A DNA stretch of 64,000 bases. It comes from Cyanophora paradoxa. Taxonomy: Eukaryota; Glaucocystophyceae; Cyanophorales; Cyanophoraceae. The stretch spans positions 186,001 through 250,000 of the forward strand of contig QPMI01000401.1 of assembly GCA_004431415.1 (NCBI GenBank), in the 5' to 3' direction. The notes beneath the pieces are model-generated. The model saw only the letters and a program-made list of their open reading frames with translations. It did no database searches and was not told where the DNA came from. Below, one piece after another: positions 30,726-41,900 of this stretch. A program made the position numbers and the translations under genes. The first letter of the stretch is position 1; the number at the start of each line of letters is the position of its first letter.

Positions 30726-33700
30726 ATGGCGGATGCCGCGCAGCTAGCCCGGACCATGCCGCAGCCTGCTCCGGACGCCGAGGAGGTCCAAGAGTACTCG
30801 GCATCGTCCGCATGGATCCCGCCGCGCTCAGGCGTGCCTCGGGCGCCGGGGCCTCACAAGGTCCCGCTCGCCGGAGAGCCGTTTGTGCCCGAGCGGACGC
30901 CTCAGATCTCATTTGGCGAACCGAAGACCATCACCAACGAGGTGCGTTCGTCGATGACCGCGCCCGCGGCCCGCGATCAATCTCCGACCGCGCCGCATGC
31001 CCAGCTCCATCCGCCCCGCTCGCTCACCCGCCGCGCGCGCAGATGGCGTTCTTCAACGACCATTATCCGATTCCCGTGTCTCACAGGACGCCCGACCTCG
31101 ACAACCGCTACGCGGCGGCCGACGAGGATGACGACGGGGTCGACGAGCGCAACTCGCCGGGCCGGAGGCGCGTGCGGCCGGCGGGGCAGCTGAACCGCGG
31201 GAGCCTGGACTCGGTGCGCATGTCGGCGGACGGCGAGGAGCTCGGCGAGGCGTCCTCGCGGGTCCCGCCGCGCGCCCTCGGCGCTTCCTTCGACGGGACG
31301 TCCGCGGCCGCCGTCGCGGGGCCCTCCCGCTCGGGACAGGTCTCCGCCTCCTGGAACGAGGGCCCCTCCTCGCTCGTCGCCGCCACGCTCCGCCGCCAGT
31401 TCAAGAACCTGATGGACGAAGGTGCGGCTTCCTGGGCAGGCTCCGCGCTTGCGCCCCGCTCACGCCCGCGGCAGTCCTCAGCAAACACGTCGGATCCCTC
31501 CCACCGCTCCAGCCTTTCCCTGCCGCCCCCTCCTCCGCCCCTGCCCCCGCCCCCGCCCCCGCTCCCACCGCGCCCTCCCCTCCGGCCTCCCAGCCCCCGA
31601 CCACGGCCCCCGCCGACCTGCGGGGCGCCCCGTCGACCCCCTCCCAGGCGTCCGTGCCGCGCTCCTCGCGCTCCAGCAGCCCGCAGCGGGCCGCGGCGCC
31701 GGGGCGCTCCCCGGCGCGCTCCGGCTCGCCGCTGGACCAGCGGGAGGCCATCGACCGGCTCGAGGAGGAGCTGAGGGCGCGGCTCTCCTCGGAGCAGGCA
31801 GCCGCCGTTGCCGTCGCCGAGGAGGACGCCCGCGCCGCCCGCGCCCGCGCCCGCGAACTGGAGGTCGCCCTCGACGAGTCCCGCGCCACCGCCGAGCTCC
31901 AGGCTCGCGTACCCCCCTCGCCTCGGCTTTGGATGGCGCGCTTACGGCGTACCCCCCGCAGGAGGCGACGCTGATGGAGGAGCTCGCGAGCCTCCGAAAC
32001 CAGCTCCGCCGGTGTGCCCCGGAGCGCCCTACCCCTCCGCTTCGCTTTGCTGATCGCGTACCCCCGCAGGCTCAAGTCGGGCAGCCCCATCGGGGACCTT
32101 ATGGCCCACTTCGACGCCGACGTCGACCGGCTCCAGAACGAGGTGCGGGGGATGGTAGTGGGGTACAGCTTTGTTTCCGGCCCGGTCGAGCGGGCGGGGC
32201 GAGGGCGCAGGTGCGGCGGCTCACGGAGGAGAACGCAGCCCTGCTCTCGCAGCTGGAGCGGGCGCATCGGCACCCGCCGCCGCCGCCGCAGTCCCCGGGC
32301 GCCTCGCATGCGGCAGCGCAGGCCGACGGCTGTTGCACGCCCGCCGCCGCCGCCGCCGCCACCACCGCCGCCGCCGCTACCGGCGGCAGCCGCAGCCGCG
32401 GGCCGTCGCCCTCGCGGCAGCGCTCGCCGTCCCCAACGAGGACCCGGTCTCCCGAGCGCGCAGCCGCCGGCGAAGGCGCCTCCGCCGGCGAGCTGGCCGC
32501 TCTGTGGCGCCAGGTCGCAGACACGTGCGCCCGGTCCCCTTCCCGGCCTCGTCCGCTCCCCTCACACCCCCGCCCCAGCTGCGTCTGCCGGCACCGCCCC
32601 CCCTCGGCCCTCTTCCGCGCCCTCGCCGCCGCCAACCGCCGGCGCGCAGTACCCCCCTCCCGCTCCACCCCCCCTAACCCCCCCGCAGGGTAGGGGAGCT
32701 GCACGCGGAGCTGAACTCGCTCCGGCGCGTCGAGCGCTCCGACGCCGTGCTGAAGAAGGCCTGGGGCGACACCGCCAAGAGCGCCAAGCGCGCCCAGAGG
32801 TGCGCGCCGCACCCGTTTCTACCCCCGTACCCCCCTCAGAGGGGTACAGGGAGCTTGAGGCGCGGGGCACGGCCATCGTCGAGCGCGACCTGGCGCTCGT
32901 CCAGATGCAGGTCCGGGCCCCCTCCCCGCGCGCCCTTTCGGACCGGGGCTCACGGTCGGCCCGCCAGACGCTGATCAAGGAGGCGGCGCTGCGCGAGTCG
33001 AAGCTGCGCGACGAGAACGCCGAGGTGCGGGCCCCCCGAGGAGCTCCAGGGTCGCCCCGGCCAACTCAATTCCTTTGCCCGGCAGATGGCGGGGGAGCTT
33101 CGGCGCCTGAAGGACGTCCTCGAGCGCCTCGAGGCGCGCCGGCCGCCGCCCCTGCGCCCCCGTGACTTCCAGGCCGCTGAGGCGGGGTGGGCTGGGCGCG
33201 CAGGCGGAGCGCTCGCACGCGGCGCGGTACCTGGGGCGGAGCCAGCGGGCGCTCCAGGAGGTCCACACCGGGGCCGCCCAGGTGCCCCCCGCCCATCCCG
33301 GCCCAGCTCCTAGACCCCAGCCCCTCGCGCCCGCCCCTCTGAGGCCGCGGCAGACGATCGCGGGGCTATTCGAGCGGCTCGACGGCGAGCTCGTCGGCAA
33401 CCTCAACCCCAAGGTGCGCGGGGGCTCGCGGAGGGGCCGGCGGCCGGAAGGGTCTTTCGCGCTCGAGAACTAGAGACCCCGTAGCGGCGTGGCTCGTGAG
33501 GAGTGAGGGCGGCAGCTCGAGATGAAGAGCTGGAGCCGCGGGGCTGGCCGGGGTCGAACCTTCCGGTGCTTGGTGTTCTAACTAGGCAGGGGCGCAGGCC
33601 AAGAACACGCTGCGGCGCCTGCGGGGCGAGTTCGAGGCACTGGAGGGCAACCGGCGCGCCCCGCCCGCCCCGCGCCCGCCCCGCGCCCGCCCTGGCCCTG

Positions 33701-33997
33701 ACGCCCCCCCGCAGGGCGGAGCTGGCCCGCCAGCAGCAGCGCGTCGTCAAGGAGATGATGAAGTGCCCTCCTTGCCCTCCCCTCAAAGCTCCCACACCCC
33801 TTTCTGCGCCCCGGCTGATCTTTCTCGTCTTCCCCCCTTGCTCCAGGTGGGCCTCCGCGTCGCCGCGCGGCGGGGCCGACGACTGCGCGTGCGACGAGAA
33901 GCTCGCGGGCGGGCTCACGCGGCCGGGGCGGCCCGCCGGCCCCGGCGCCGCCGCCCTCGCCGCGATCCAGAACATCCTCATGCCCCAGACGTCCTGA
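30726..33997 (+). CDS. Long coiled-coil protein
   Basis: Begins MADAAQLARTMPQPAPDAEE and then WIPPRSGVP; exon 2 starts MAFFNDHYPIPVSHRTPDLD. A disordered Ser/Pro/Arg region (SSRSSSPQRAAAPGRSPARS) precedes heptad-rich exons: REAIDRLEEELRARLSSEQA, ARARELEVALDESRATAELQ, MEELASLRNQLR, HFDADVDRLQNE, RRLTEENAALLSQLERAH, a second RS-rich linker (SPSRQRSPSPTRTRSPE), ELHAELNSLRR, GYRELEARGTAIVERDLALV, LIKEAALRESKLRDENAE, MAGELRRLKDVLERLEA, RYLGRSQRALQEVHTGAAQ, LFERLDGELVGNLNPK, NTLRRLRGEFEALEG, ARQQQRVVKEMMK and a last exon ending AAIQNILMPQTS. The architecture suits a cytoskeletal or basal-body protein, but no family signature is recognised. It converges on the F-box gene with about 100 bp between stops. 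Confidence 0.6.
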
Positions 33998-34098
33998 GGC
34001 CGGGTGCTCTGCGCGGCGGCCCGCCGCTCCTGCGCCCCGCTTTGTAGAATCACGTAGGAGCATGTCTAAGGGAAAGCTCGCTGGCTTCCAGTGCATTC

Positions 34099-35802
34099 TC
34101 AGGGCACAGCGTATCCTAACGTCAACCGCACGGCTCGGGAGAGGCGCGGGTCGGAGCCCACAGCTCGATCTAAAGCCTCCAGCGCCCCAGGGCCCCAGCT
34201 CGGGCCCAGGCCCAGCTCGGGGTCCTCCTCCGCGGGGGTACAAGCCCCGCGGACCGCCATGCGTACCCCCTCAGGCAGCGCGCGCAGCGCCTCCAGCAGC
34301 CCCACGACGGCCTCGTCGTCTGCGCCGGGGGTGCGGAGTCGGCAGGGGCCAGAAAGGGGTACCGCGAGCGCGAGGGGGAACGGGGGTACCCGAAAGCCCG
34401 ACGACGGGCTCCCGCAGGTCCTCTATATCGACGCTGCGGAGCGAGTCCAGGCCTGTGAGGGGTAGACGTCAGCCCCAGATCGAGGTCTGTACCCTGCCAG
34501 CCCCGGGTACCGGAAAGGTGGTGGAGGAGAGCGGTCACCTCGCCAACGTCGCACCCCCGCACCGAGCACCTGGGCGGGCAATCGGGCGGGTACGGATTTT
34601 GGCGAAGGGGGGTACGGATTACGGGGCGCACGTCTGGAGCCCGCCGAGCCAGCCCGGGGGCCACTCGGACCAGTCGAAGGGGAGGCGGCAGCGGTCGAGC
34701 CCGAGCTCCGCGCGGCCGAAGTCGGAGCAGGGGGGTACGAGGACGCGAGGCAGGAGGGCCGACGCCCGAGAGCGCCGGTTCCACGCCGCGCAGGGCTTCT
34801 CGGACGACGAGCGGAGGTCCGATCCCTGGGGAACGGTGATTTCAGAGTCAGAGAAGTGCGTCCGAGGGGGGGGGGGAGTGCGGAGAGGGGGTACCCGAAC
34901 GCGGAGGGAGCGGCAGCGGACGCCGGCCGTGCCGAGGAGGTCGAGGCCGGGCCAGCCCGGGCCGAGATCGTCGTACAGGCCACAGACGCCGTGGAAGGTG
35001 CGGAGCGCCGGGAGGCCCCGGGCCATTTCAAGGAGCTGCTCGGCGGGGACCCAGGCGCCCAAGTGGAGCAGCCGCGGATGGGGCGGGACCTGCGCGGGCG
35101 CCGACGACGGGCGCTGAGCCACAGCGGAGCGGGCGAGCGGGAGGCGGGCGGCTCGCACGTCGGGGAGGCGAGCGACGCGGCCGGGCCCGAAGAGGAGGCG
35201 GAGGTCGCGGAGGCCCGGGGCGTGCCGCGCGACGGCGCAGGCGAGCTGCCGCAGGCGCGCCGCCGCGCCCGCCTCGTCGCCCTCGCCCGCGAGGCGCAGC
35301 GAGAGGCGCGCGAGGCCGCGGGCAGCGCCTCCAGCGCCCCCCGCAGGCGCGAGGCGGACCCTCCGCCGCGCGAGTACGCGGCGAGTCGCAGCGCGTCCGC
35401 CCCGGCGCTCCGGCGGAGCAGCGCGGCCGCGTCGCCGACGGGCAGCGCGCTGCGCATCCGCCGCACGTCGCACTCGTCGAGGTCGTCCCTCGTGCGCCCG
35501 CCGTCGCTGCCGCTGCGCATGCCGCGCTCCTCGGCGACGTCGATGCTGCGAAGAGCGTTCGAACGGAGGCAGGCAAGGACGGCAGAGCCCGCGCACTCGA
35601 TCAGAGGCGACGCGACACCTCTCCAGCTTCTGCATACGCGCTCGACGGCCGGCCAGCTCGCCTCGTGCGGCAGGTGCCTGAACACGAGCCGCAGCAGGTC
35701 ATCAGGCAGCTCAGCTCCAGATGAAACCAGTGTCGATGTTTGTGGCATGCCCCGCGACGAGTGGCGCTCCTCCTCGAGCGACGCCGAATAAGCCATATGC
35801 AT
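34099..35802 (-). CDS. F-box protein with leucine-rich repeat-like C-terminus
   Basis: The N-terminal F-box reads ELPDDLLRLVFRHLPHEASW then PAVERVCRSWRGVASP. It should bind Skp1 and make this a substrate receptor of an SCF ubiquitin ligase. Downstream are irregular Leu-rich segments: RSIDVAEERG, DECDVRRMRSALPVGDAAAL, ALRLAAYSRGG, RLRQLACAVARHAPGLRDLR, LLHLGAWVPAEQLLEMARGL, RTFHGVCGLYDDLGPGWPGL, LGLDRCRLPFDWSEWPPGWL and VGLLEALRALPEGVRMAVRG. They are consistent with a divergent LRR sensor surface for the degraded target. The proposed start is MHMAYSASLEEERHSSRG at 35802 and the stop is at 34099. Introns are short and, on the plus strand, show the reversed form (ggggtac) of the common donor gtaccccc. 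The gene is divergent from histidine-kinase copy I with 180 bp between starts. Confidence 0.68.
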
Positions 35803-35982
35803 GCGCCGCGCTGGGCGCAGCCGCGGTACTCTGCGCGTTTTTCGGGCTCGCCAAGCTGGCGGCGCAGGCCGCACTCTGACAGGGCCGCTGTCAGGGCCGC
35901 ACGCGTTGACAGGGCGATCCAGACGGGTACGGGTACCGACGCAAAGCGAACAAGACTTGCATCCCAAGCCCCGCGCACCACA
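35803..35982. promoter_or_regulatory. Compact bidirectional promoter region, F-box / histidine kinase I
   Basis: Only 180 bp separate the two proposed start codons, so both promoters must overlap or lie within this space or within the genes. The last 60 bases resemble the sequence in front of kinase copy II (gacgggtac followed by gaaca/gaaag and cttgcatc). This suggests the core promoter or 5' UTR was duplicated with the gene. Confidence 0.45.
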
Positions 35983-38900
35983 ATGCGCATTTGCGACGAG
36001 GCACTCGCGCGCGAGGCCCTGCAGCGCTCCGCGAGCGTTCTCGGCCTTGGCGGTCCCGGATGCTGCAGCAGAGCGGGGAGCTCGAGCGAGCGATCGGAAA
36101 GCGGCATCGGCCCCACGCAGCGGTGCGCGCTCGCTCTTGCTCTCTTCAGAGCTCTCCTGCTCGCGCTTCGGGCGCGCGGCGTGACGGTTGCAGGTGCAAG
36201 CTCACCGACGTGGTCGCCGTTCTCCGCGATCTCCTGCATGCAGACCGCGCCTTCATCGTTCATCTCAGCGAGAGTAAGCTCTCGGATTCTCAAGGGAGCC
36301 CCGGGCACGATCGCGGGTGCACGTGCGATCAAATGCGAGGTGCTGCAGCTGCCATTGCCGCCCTTCGCTCACTCTCGTGTCGCAGGGAGAAGCTCTCTTA
36401 CGCGCAGGAGCTCGTGGACATGGCGCTGGAGCACGAGACGCGACCCGCGGAGGCCCGCGTCGTGGCGGACGTCGGCGCCGCGCTGCTCTCGCGCGGTTGT
36501 TCCCAGGCGCGTGTGCAGGAGATCGTGCAGGGTCTCCAGGCCGGCTCGTGCACGTTCTACCCGTGCGTCGCGCTCGGCTCGGTGCGCCCCTCCCAGAATA
36601 GATCGATGAGACCAACCCTCGATATCGATACTGAGTCGCGAGCCGCGCGCGCCAGCTGTGGGCGCTGGCTGCGGTGCACTACGCGCAGACGGGCCGCGAG
36701 CTCTCTGACAAAGAGCGCAACGCGCTCTCCGCCACCGGGGACTGCGGTGTGCTTCCCGAGGCTGCTCGCTTGCGAGTCCGGGGCTCAGTTGACGTTGCAA
36801 TATTTACTCATCCGCAGTGGGCGTCAGCCTGGCGCTGGAGGCAGCTGATTCGCCTCGCTCGCACTCTCGCGTGTCAGATCCGAAGTCGGCACACAGGGCG
36901 AAAGCCCTCGAGACTGCGACCCGCGAAGAACAGGAAATCAACCGCCTTCTCGACCAGGTGCGTACGCGTGATCCACGTCGACGTCTGGCGAAGTCGATTT
37001 CGATGAACATCGCTGACGTCGACACCGTCTGTCCGCAGCTCCGGAAGGCATCGGGAGCCTTGGACCGTCGAAGGCGAAGCGACGAGCTGTTCGATGACAT
37101 CGCGAGGGGCCTGCATGAGTAAGCAGAGCCTGTTGTAATTCCTCTCTCCCCTCTAACCTCTTGCAGGAAGCATGGTCTCAGAGACACTCTTCAGGAGGGG
37201 CTTCTGGGTCTCCAGGCAATCTTCGACGCGTACGTCTTGTTATGTATCAGCCTGACTCACTCTCGCCGGCGCCGGACTTGATCATGCTCCCAGGGACTTC
37301 CTCGAAATCCGCACGTTGAAGAAGGGCGGCGGCACGGACCCTTCTGTCCCCTGGGAAGCGAAGGACAAGCTAATTGTGCGCATTTGTAGTTCTTGCAATT
37401 GTTCGCCTCGCCGCGCCGAACTCAATCCTCGGCAGGTTTCGGTGAGGAAGGGAGCGGCTGGCGGTGACAAGCCGGCGCCGGACTACACCCCAGCAATCCG
37501 CCATCGGCTCGCCGTACGCTCTCCCCGATTGCAAGCGTTCAAGCTACTTGCTGACCGCTCTGCAGCGGATGGCCGCGGAGCCCGACCGCGTCTTCTTCTT
37601 CACGGACTGGCGGGAGCGGCTGCCGCTGGACGAGGGAGGGCCTCTGGATAGAGGGGGCGACGTGCGCTTCCCAGCGGGCGCGCCAGAATCGATATCGGGG
37701 GCCGCGCTCATGTTTGGGGGGCCCGGGCAGGAAGAGAAAGCGGTGGAGCTGGCCGCCCTCTCGCAGTTGGAATACCGGTCGGGCCTTTCCCGCGTCGCAG
37801 ATTGGGGAAACGAGGTCTGTCCAGGCGCCAACTATTGCCTCGCCATTCTGCCGTTCACTGCGCCTGTAGACGCTGGGTCTGGTGACAGTAGGATGGGCGG
37901 ACGGGCGGGTCGCATCAGAGGCGGATCGATCGCTCTTCGAATTGATGTGCAGCCAAGCCGGACGCGCGGCGCGCAATCCCGCAAACTATTCCCTACTGCA
38001 GTTGACGCCCTGCACTCTTGCAGGTCGAACAAGCTGAAATGCAGCAGGAGCTAGAATCGAAGAACCGACAACTCGCCACGGAGGTCTGCGAAGCTTTGAT
38101 CAATATTTAATTATAATCATGAGTCAGAAACAATAGAATCGCTGAGATGTTCCGTTCCACTATATATCAGCACGCGGAACAGGCGGAAGCGTTGGAACGC
38201 CGTCTGCGAAGCGAGGCACTCTTGCGAGACATTGCACGTGGCATTTGCAGGTGCTTCGATGTGCTCCGCATTTTTCCTTCGATCAGCGAGGGTTCCTGAT
38301 CATGAGCACATGTTCACAGGAAGCTCAGTATGCGGGAGGTCCTTTGCCAAGCCATCGATAGTATACGGGGGCTTTTCCATGCCAGCATTGTTGTTGTTCA
38401 CAGCTTGCGGAGCCCAGATATTTACGGCGGCAGCGCTAGCACCGCTGCCTCGCGTTCCGTCGTCCCTGTCGCAAACGATTTCACGGTTCGTGCATGCGCA
38501 TGCGCATCTCCAAGTTTGTCTCGATTTCTCCCTGAATTGCGATCGCCTAAGATTTCGGCGCGACCTGGTGTGAACCTTTCGCCGACAAATCCAGAGGTCG
38601 AGGGCGCCGTCGCACACATCCGGCACCGGATCCAGGTTCCCTCGCATCGCGTCTGGCATCTTTATCCGCTGTAGGCCACAGTAACGTTCTCCACAGCGCC
38701 TTTTCGAAAGGAAGGGCCAGATGCTGCCTGTACATGTGTACACCCTACAGCCCGCGGCCGCGATCAATGCTTCGCAGCCCGCATGCATTGAAGTCCCTAG
38801 CCCCGTTCGTTCCTGTCTGCGCGATCTAGTCCTTCATGATCAGCTCACTTTGGCATTTCCCCAGGACGACAAGGAGGGGTTCAAAAAAGCGCTCGCTGAT

Positions 38901-41900
38901 CTAGGCGCTCGATCGGGAATGATTCGCGCTACCGAGTGGGGCGGGGAGGTGTGAATCCGGCGCTTAGTTGCATTGTAGAATACTAGATCCCCACATGTGG
39001 GCGCAGATTACGGGTGTTGTTTCGGTGTTATGGCCGGACGACCACACTCCGACGGCGCACGAGTGCACCATCTTCGAGGTTCGCGTGGCTTGGCGCAGCT
39101 GCCTCGCAAGCGGCTAATTATATGATTCCTGCCTTCTGTCAGGCGCTCTGCGACCAGATCGGCCAGTTGGTGCGCATGTTGTCGCTGCTGCTTCTTTGGC
39201 TAGCTAGGCTTCTGACCGTGGAAGTGGCCGCACAGATCGGGCAAGACAACCTGCACCGCGCGCTCGAGCGGCGGCTGCAGAGCGAGGCGCTGCTCCGCCA
39301 CATCGCCAAGGGAATGCGGACGTGAGCCGCGAATTCGAAACCCAGTCCCGCGCCCCGGCCGCCACGCGCGATATGCTCCTTCATAGCCCCTCAGGAACCA
39401 TCCGTTGCCGGAGGTTATGGTGGAGTCCGTCGGCGGCATCCGAACCCTCTTCAAGGCGACTGCGGTGCTTGTAGAGGTTGACATACGCGAGCCGCCCATG
39501 CAGGTGCTTTACGCAGTTGCAGTTTCCGACGTGCGATGTGATTGATTACGAGCTCTTACTGCCGCGGCGTACAGTTCTTCGCCAAAAGAGGTCTGCCAAC
39601 GTCGAAAGTCCTGGAGGACGATCAAGTCGCCAGGACCCCTCCCGCCGTCCTCTACCGCTTCGAGGCGAGTCATTGTGGCTTGTTACGCTTCCCTCGGCTT
39701 GCGATTGTCCCCATGCTCGTCTCCGCAGAGACTGCGTGCGGACGCGGGGCGGATCCACGTCATCCCCGACTTCCTCCGGTACTCCGAACTCGACGAGGGC
39801 GGGCCGGCCAGCAGCGAGAACGACGTGCTCTCTTCTCTCCTTTGATTCGTCGCTCAAATGGACGCCGGTTCTCGTTGACGAGGCACGCGCAGCCGGAGTT
39901 CGAAGCGTTGCGCCAGTGGATGCGGCAAATGGGCTTCCTCTCAGGACTTGCGCGCGGCACGAAGTGGGGCGGGAAGGCATGTCCTCTCGCTCCTGATCGT
40001 GATACGTTCTTTGCCAAGCTGCTTATCGCTTTGCAGCCCACCGGAGTCGTGTTCATTGGGTGGGACACGGCCCGAGAGCCATCGCAGCACACACTGACGA
40101 TGCTCGATGTGTGTCGACGTGCACGTGTAGCTTCGCTTTCCAAGCGGCATTCACTGATCTCCGACTTTCAGGCCGTCGGCGAGCAAATTGCAGACGCCAC
40201 CGGCCAGGATGGGCTCATGCGGGTGCGCCCTCTCTATAGCTATTCTTCGTTCGTCGTCCTTTAATTATACTTCATCGATCTTACTGTTCGTGTATCCACG
40301 GAATTCCACAGGCGCTCGAAGCTGAGATCCGCAGCCGGGAGCAGCAGGCGCGCCTCCCTTTGATGACTGCTCACGATCGACCCTTGCCGCGGTGGGAGCT
40401 GACAGCAACCGCGCAGCTCGCCCGCGAGCAGCTACTCCGCAGCATCACGAGCCAGATACGGGACACGCTGGAGCCCCGCACGTGCGTATGTGTGGGGCTC
40501 ATGAAGCCGGCCTTTCGTTTAGGTCCATTTCTCTCCAGAATTATGGAGAAGGCTTCACGCGTGTTGCGCAAAGCTTTCGATGCGTGGCACGTGTGCATAT
40601 ACAAGGTCGAGTGGGAGCCGGTTGCGCGGAGATCCGGATTCAAGAATGGCCACGAGCGCTCTCGCGTTATTGAGTCTGTGTGCGCCAAGGCCGCAACTGC
40701 AAATGAGCAGGAATCACCCGACTTCGTCATCGAAGCGGACGTGGGAGAAATCGCATCTTCCGCCACCGTACAGCGCCGCCTGGAGGTCCGGACGCTCACT
40801 TTCAGTCGCTCTAGATCTGAAGGCGACGCTTTCACAGGCCATTATCGCGACAAAAGGCCTCCACACGATCCAAATGGCCGATATTCTGCGGGCGCAAGAG
40901 TGGGCGGGGGAGACGCCGGGCCCGGACGGGCTCGTGGACGCAGCCACCGTCCAGCTGCTTCGGGAGTCGGGCTGTCGTTCGGGGTTGGCCCGCGCCACCA
41001 GCTGGGGCGGCCGCGTCAATGGCGTCGTGGGGGTGAGGTTTTGTACACGCTCTACGTCGAGAGTCTTTTTTCTCGATGCTACAGTCGACACTTATATTAT
41101 TTCTCGCGATGTTCATAATTGCATATTGCAGGTGAACTGGGCCGATGCGAACCACATGCAGAGACTTAGCCCCGCAGACCTAGTTCTCTTCGAAGACGTC
41201 TGCGAGGTGCGCATGCGTGGCCTCCGATGTCGATAAGGATGAGCGTGATCTCGCGATCGGGCTATTTCGCGAATCTATCTATAAAGGTGCTCATAATTAG
41301 TACTGGCTTTATAATGTTAAAACAGCTGCAGAGATGTAGCTCGAGTCTAGCTAATCATGATTGCGGCGATCGAGATGCTCGATTTCGCTTTTGTGATGCA
41401 TATATTATATATGGCCACTATTGCATCTGCAGCTACATGTACATGTGCTGTGACTGAGCACCGGCGCTGCAGGCGGTGGGCATCGCGCTGGCGCAGGCGT
41501 CGCTGGTGACGCAGGCGCAGCAGGCGGCGCGCGCCAAGAGCGACTTCCTCTCCGTCATCAGTGCGCTCCGCTTGCACTGCTGCGATCATATATAATTCGC
41601 GAGCGGAATGCTTGCTGATGGATGGCCCTTCAGCACATGAAATGAGGACACCAATGCAAGCGGTGAGCGAGCTAGCGCTTAAAAGCCTGTACGAGCACAC
41701 CGGACGTACCTCCTGTGAATATTAATGTATTCCAATTTATTCCGCTTATCAACCACTCCTTAGATCCTGGGCATCACGGACTTGCTGCTGGATATGAGCC
41801 AAACTGTAGAACAGCGCGAGTACCTCTCCGTTATCCGTTCCTCAGCCCAAGCGTGCGCTGTTCGTATCACTTGCAAACTGCTGGACAAGATGCATATGCT

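Noticed and set aside
35983-41030. Phytochrome identity for the multi-GAF kinases
   Set aside because: No PHY domain and no recognisable bilin-attachment Cys context in the GAF modules; only generic GAF-like features are visible.
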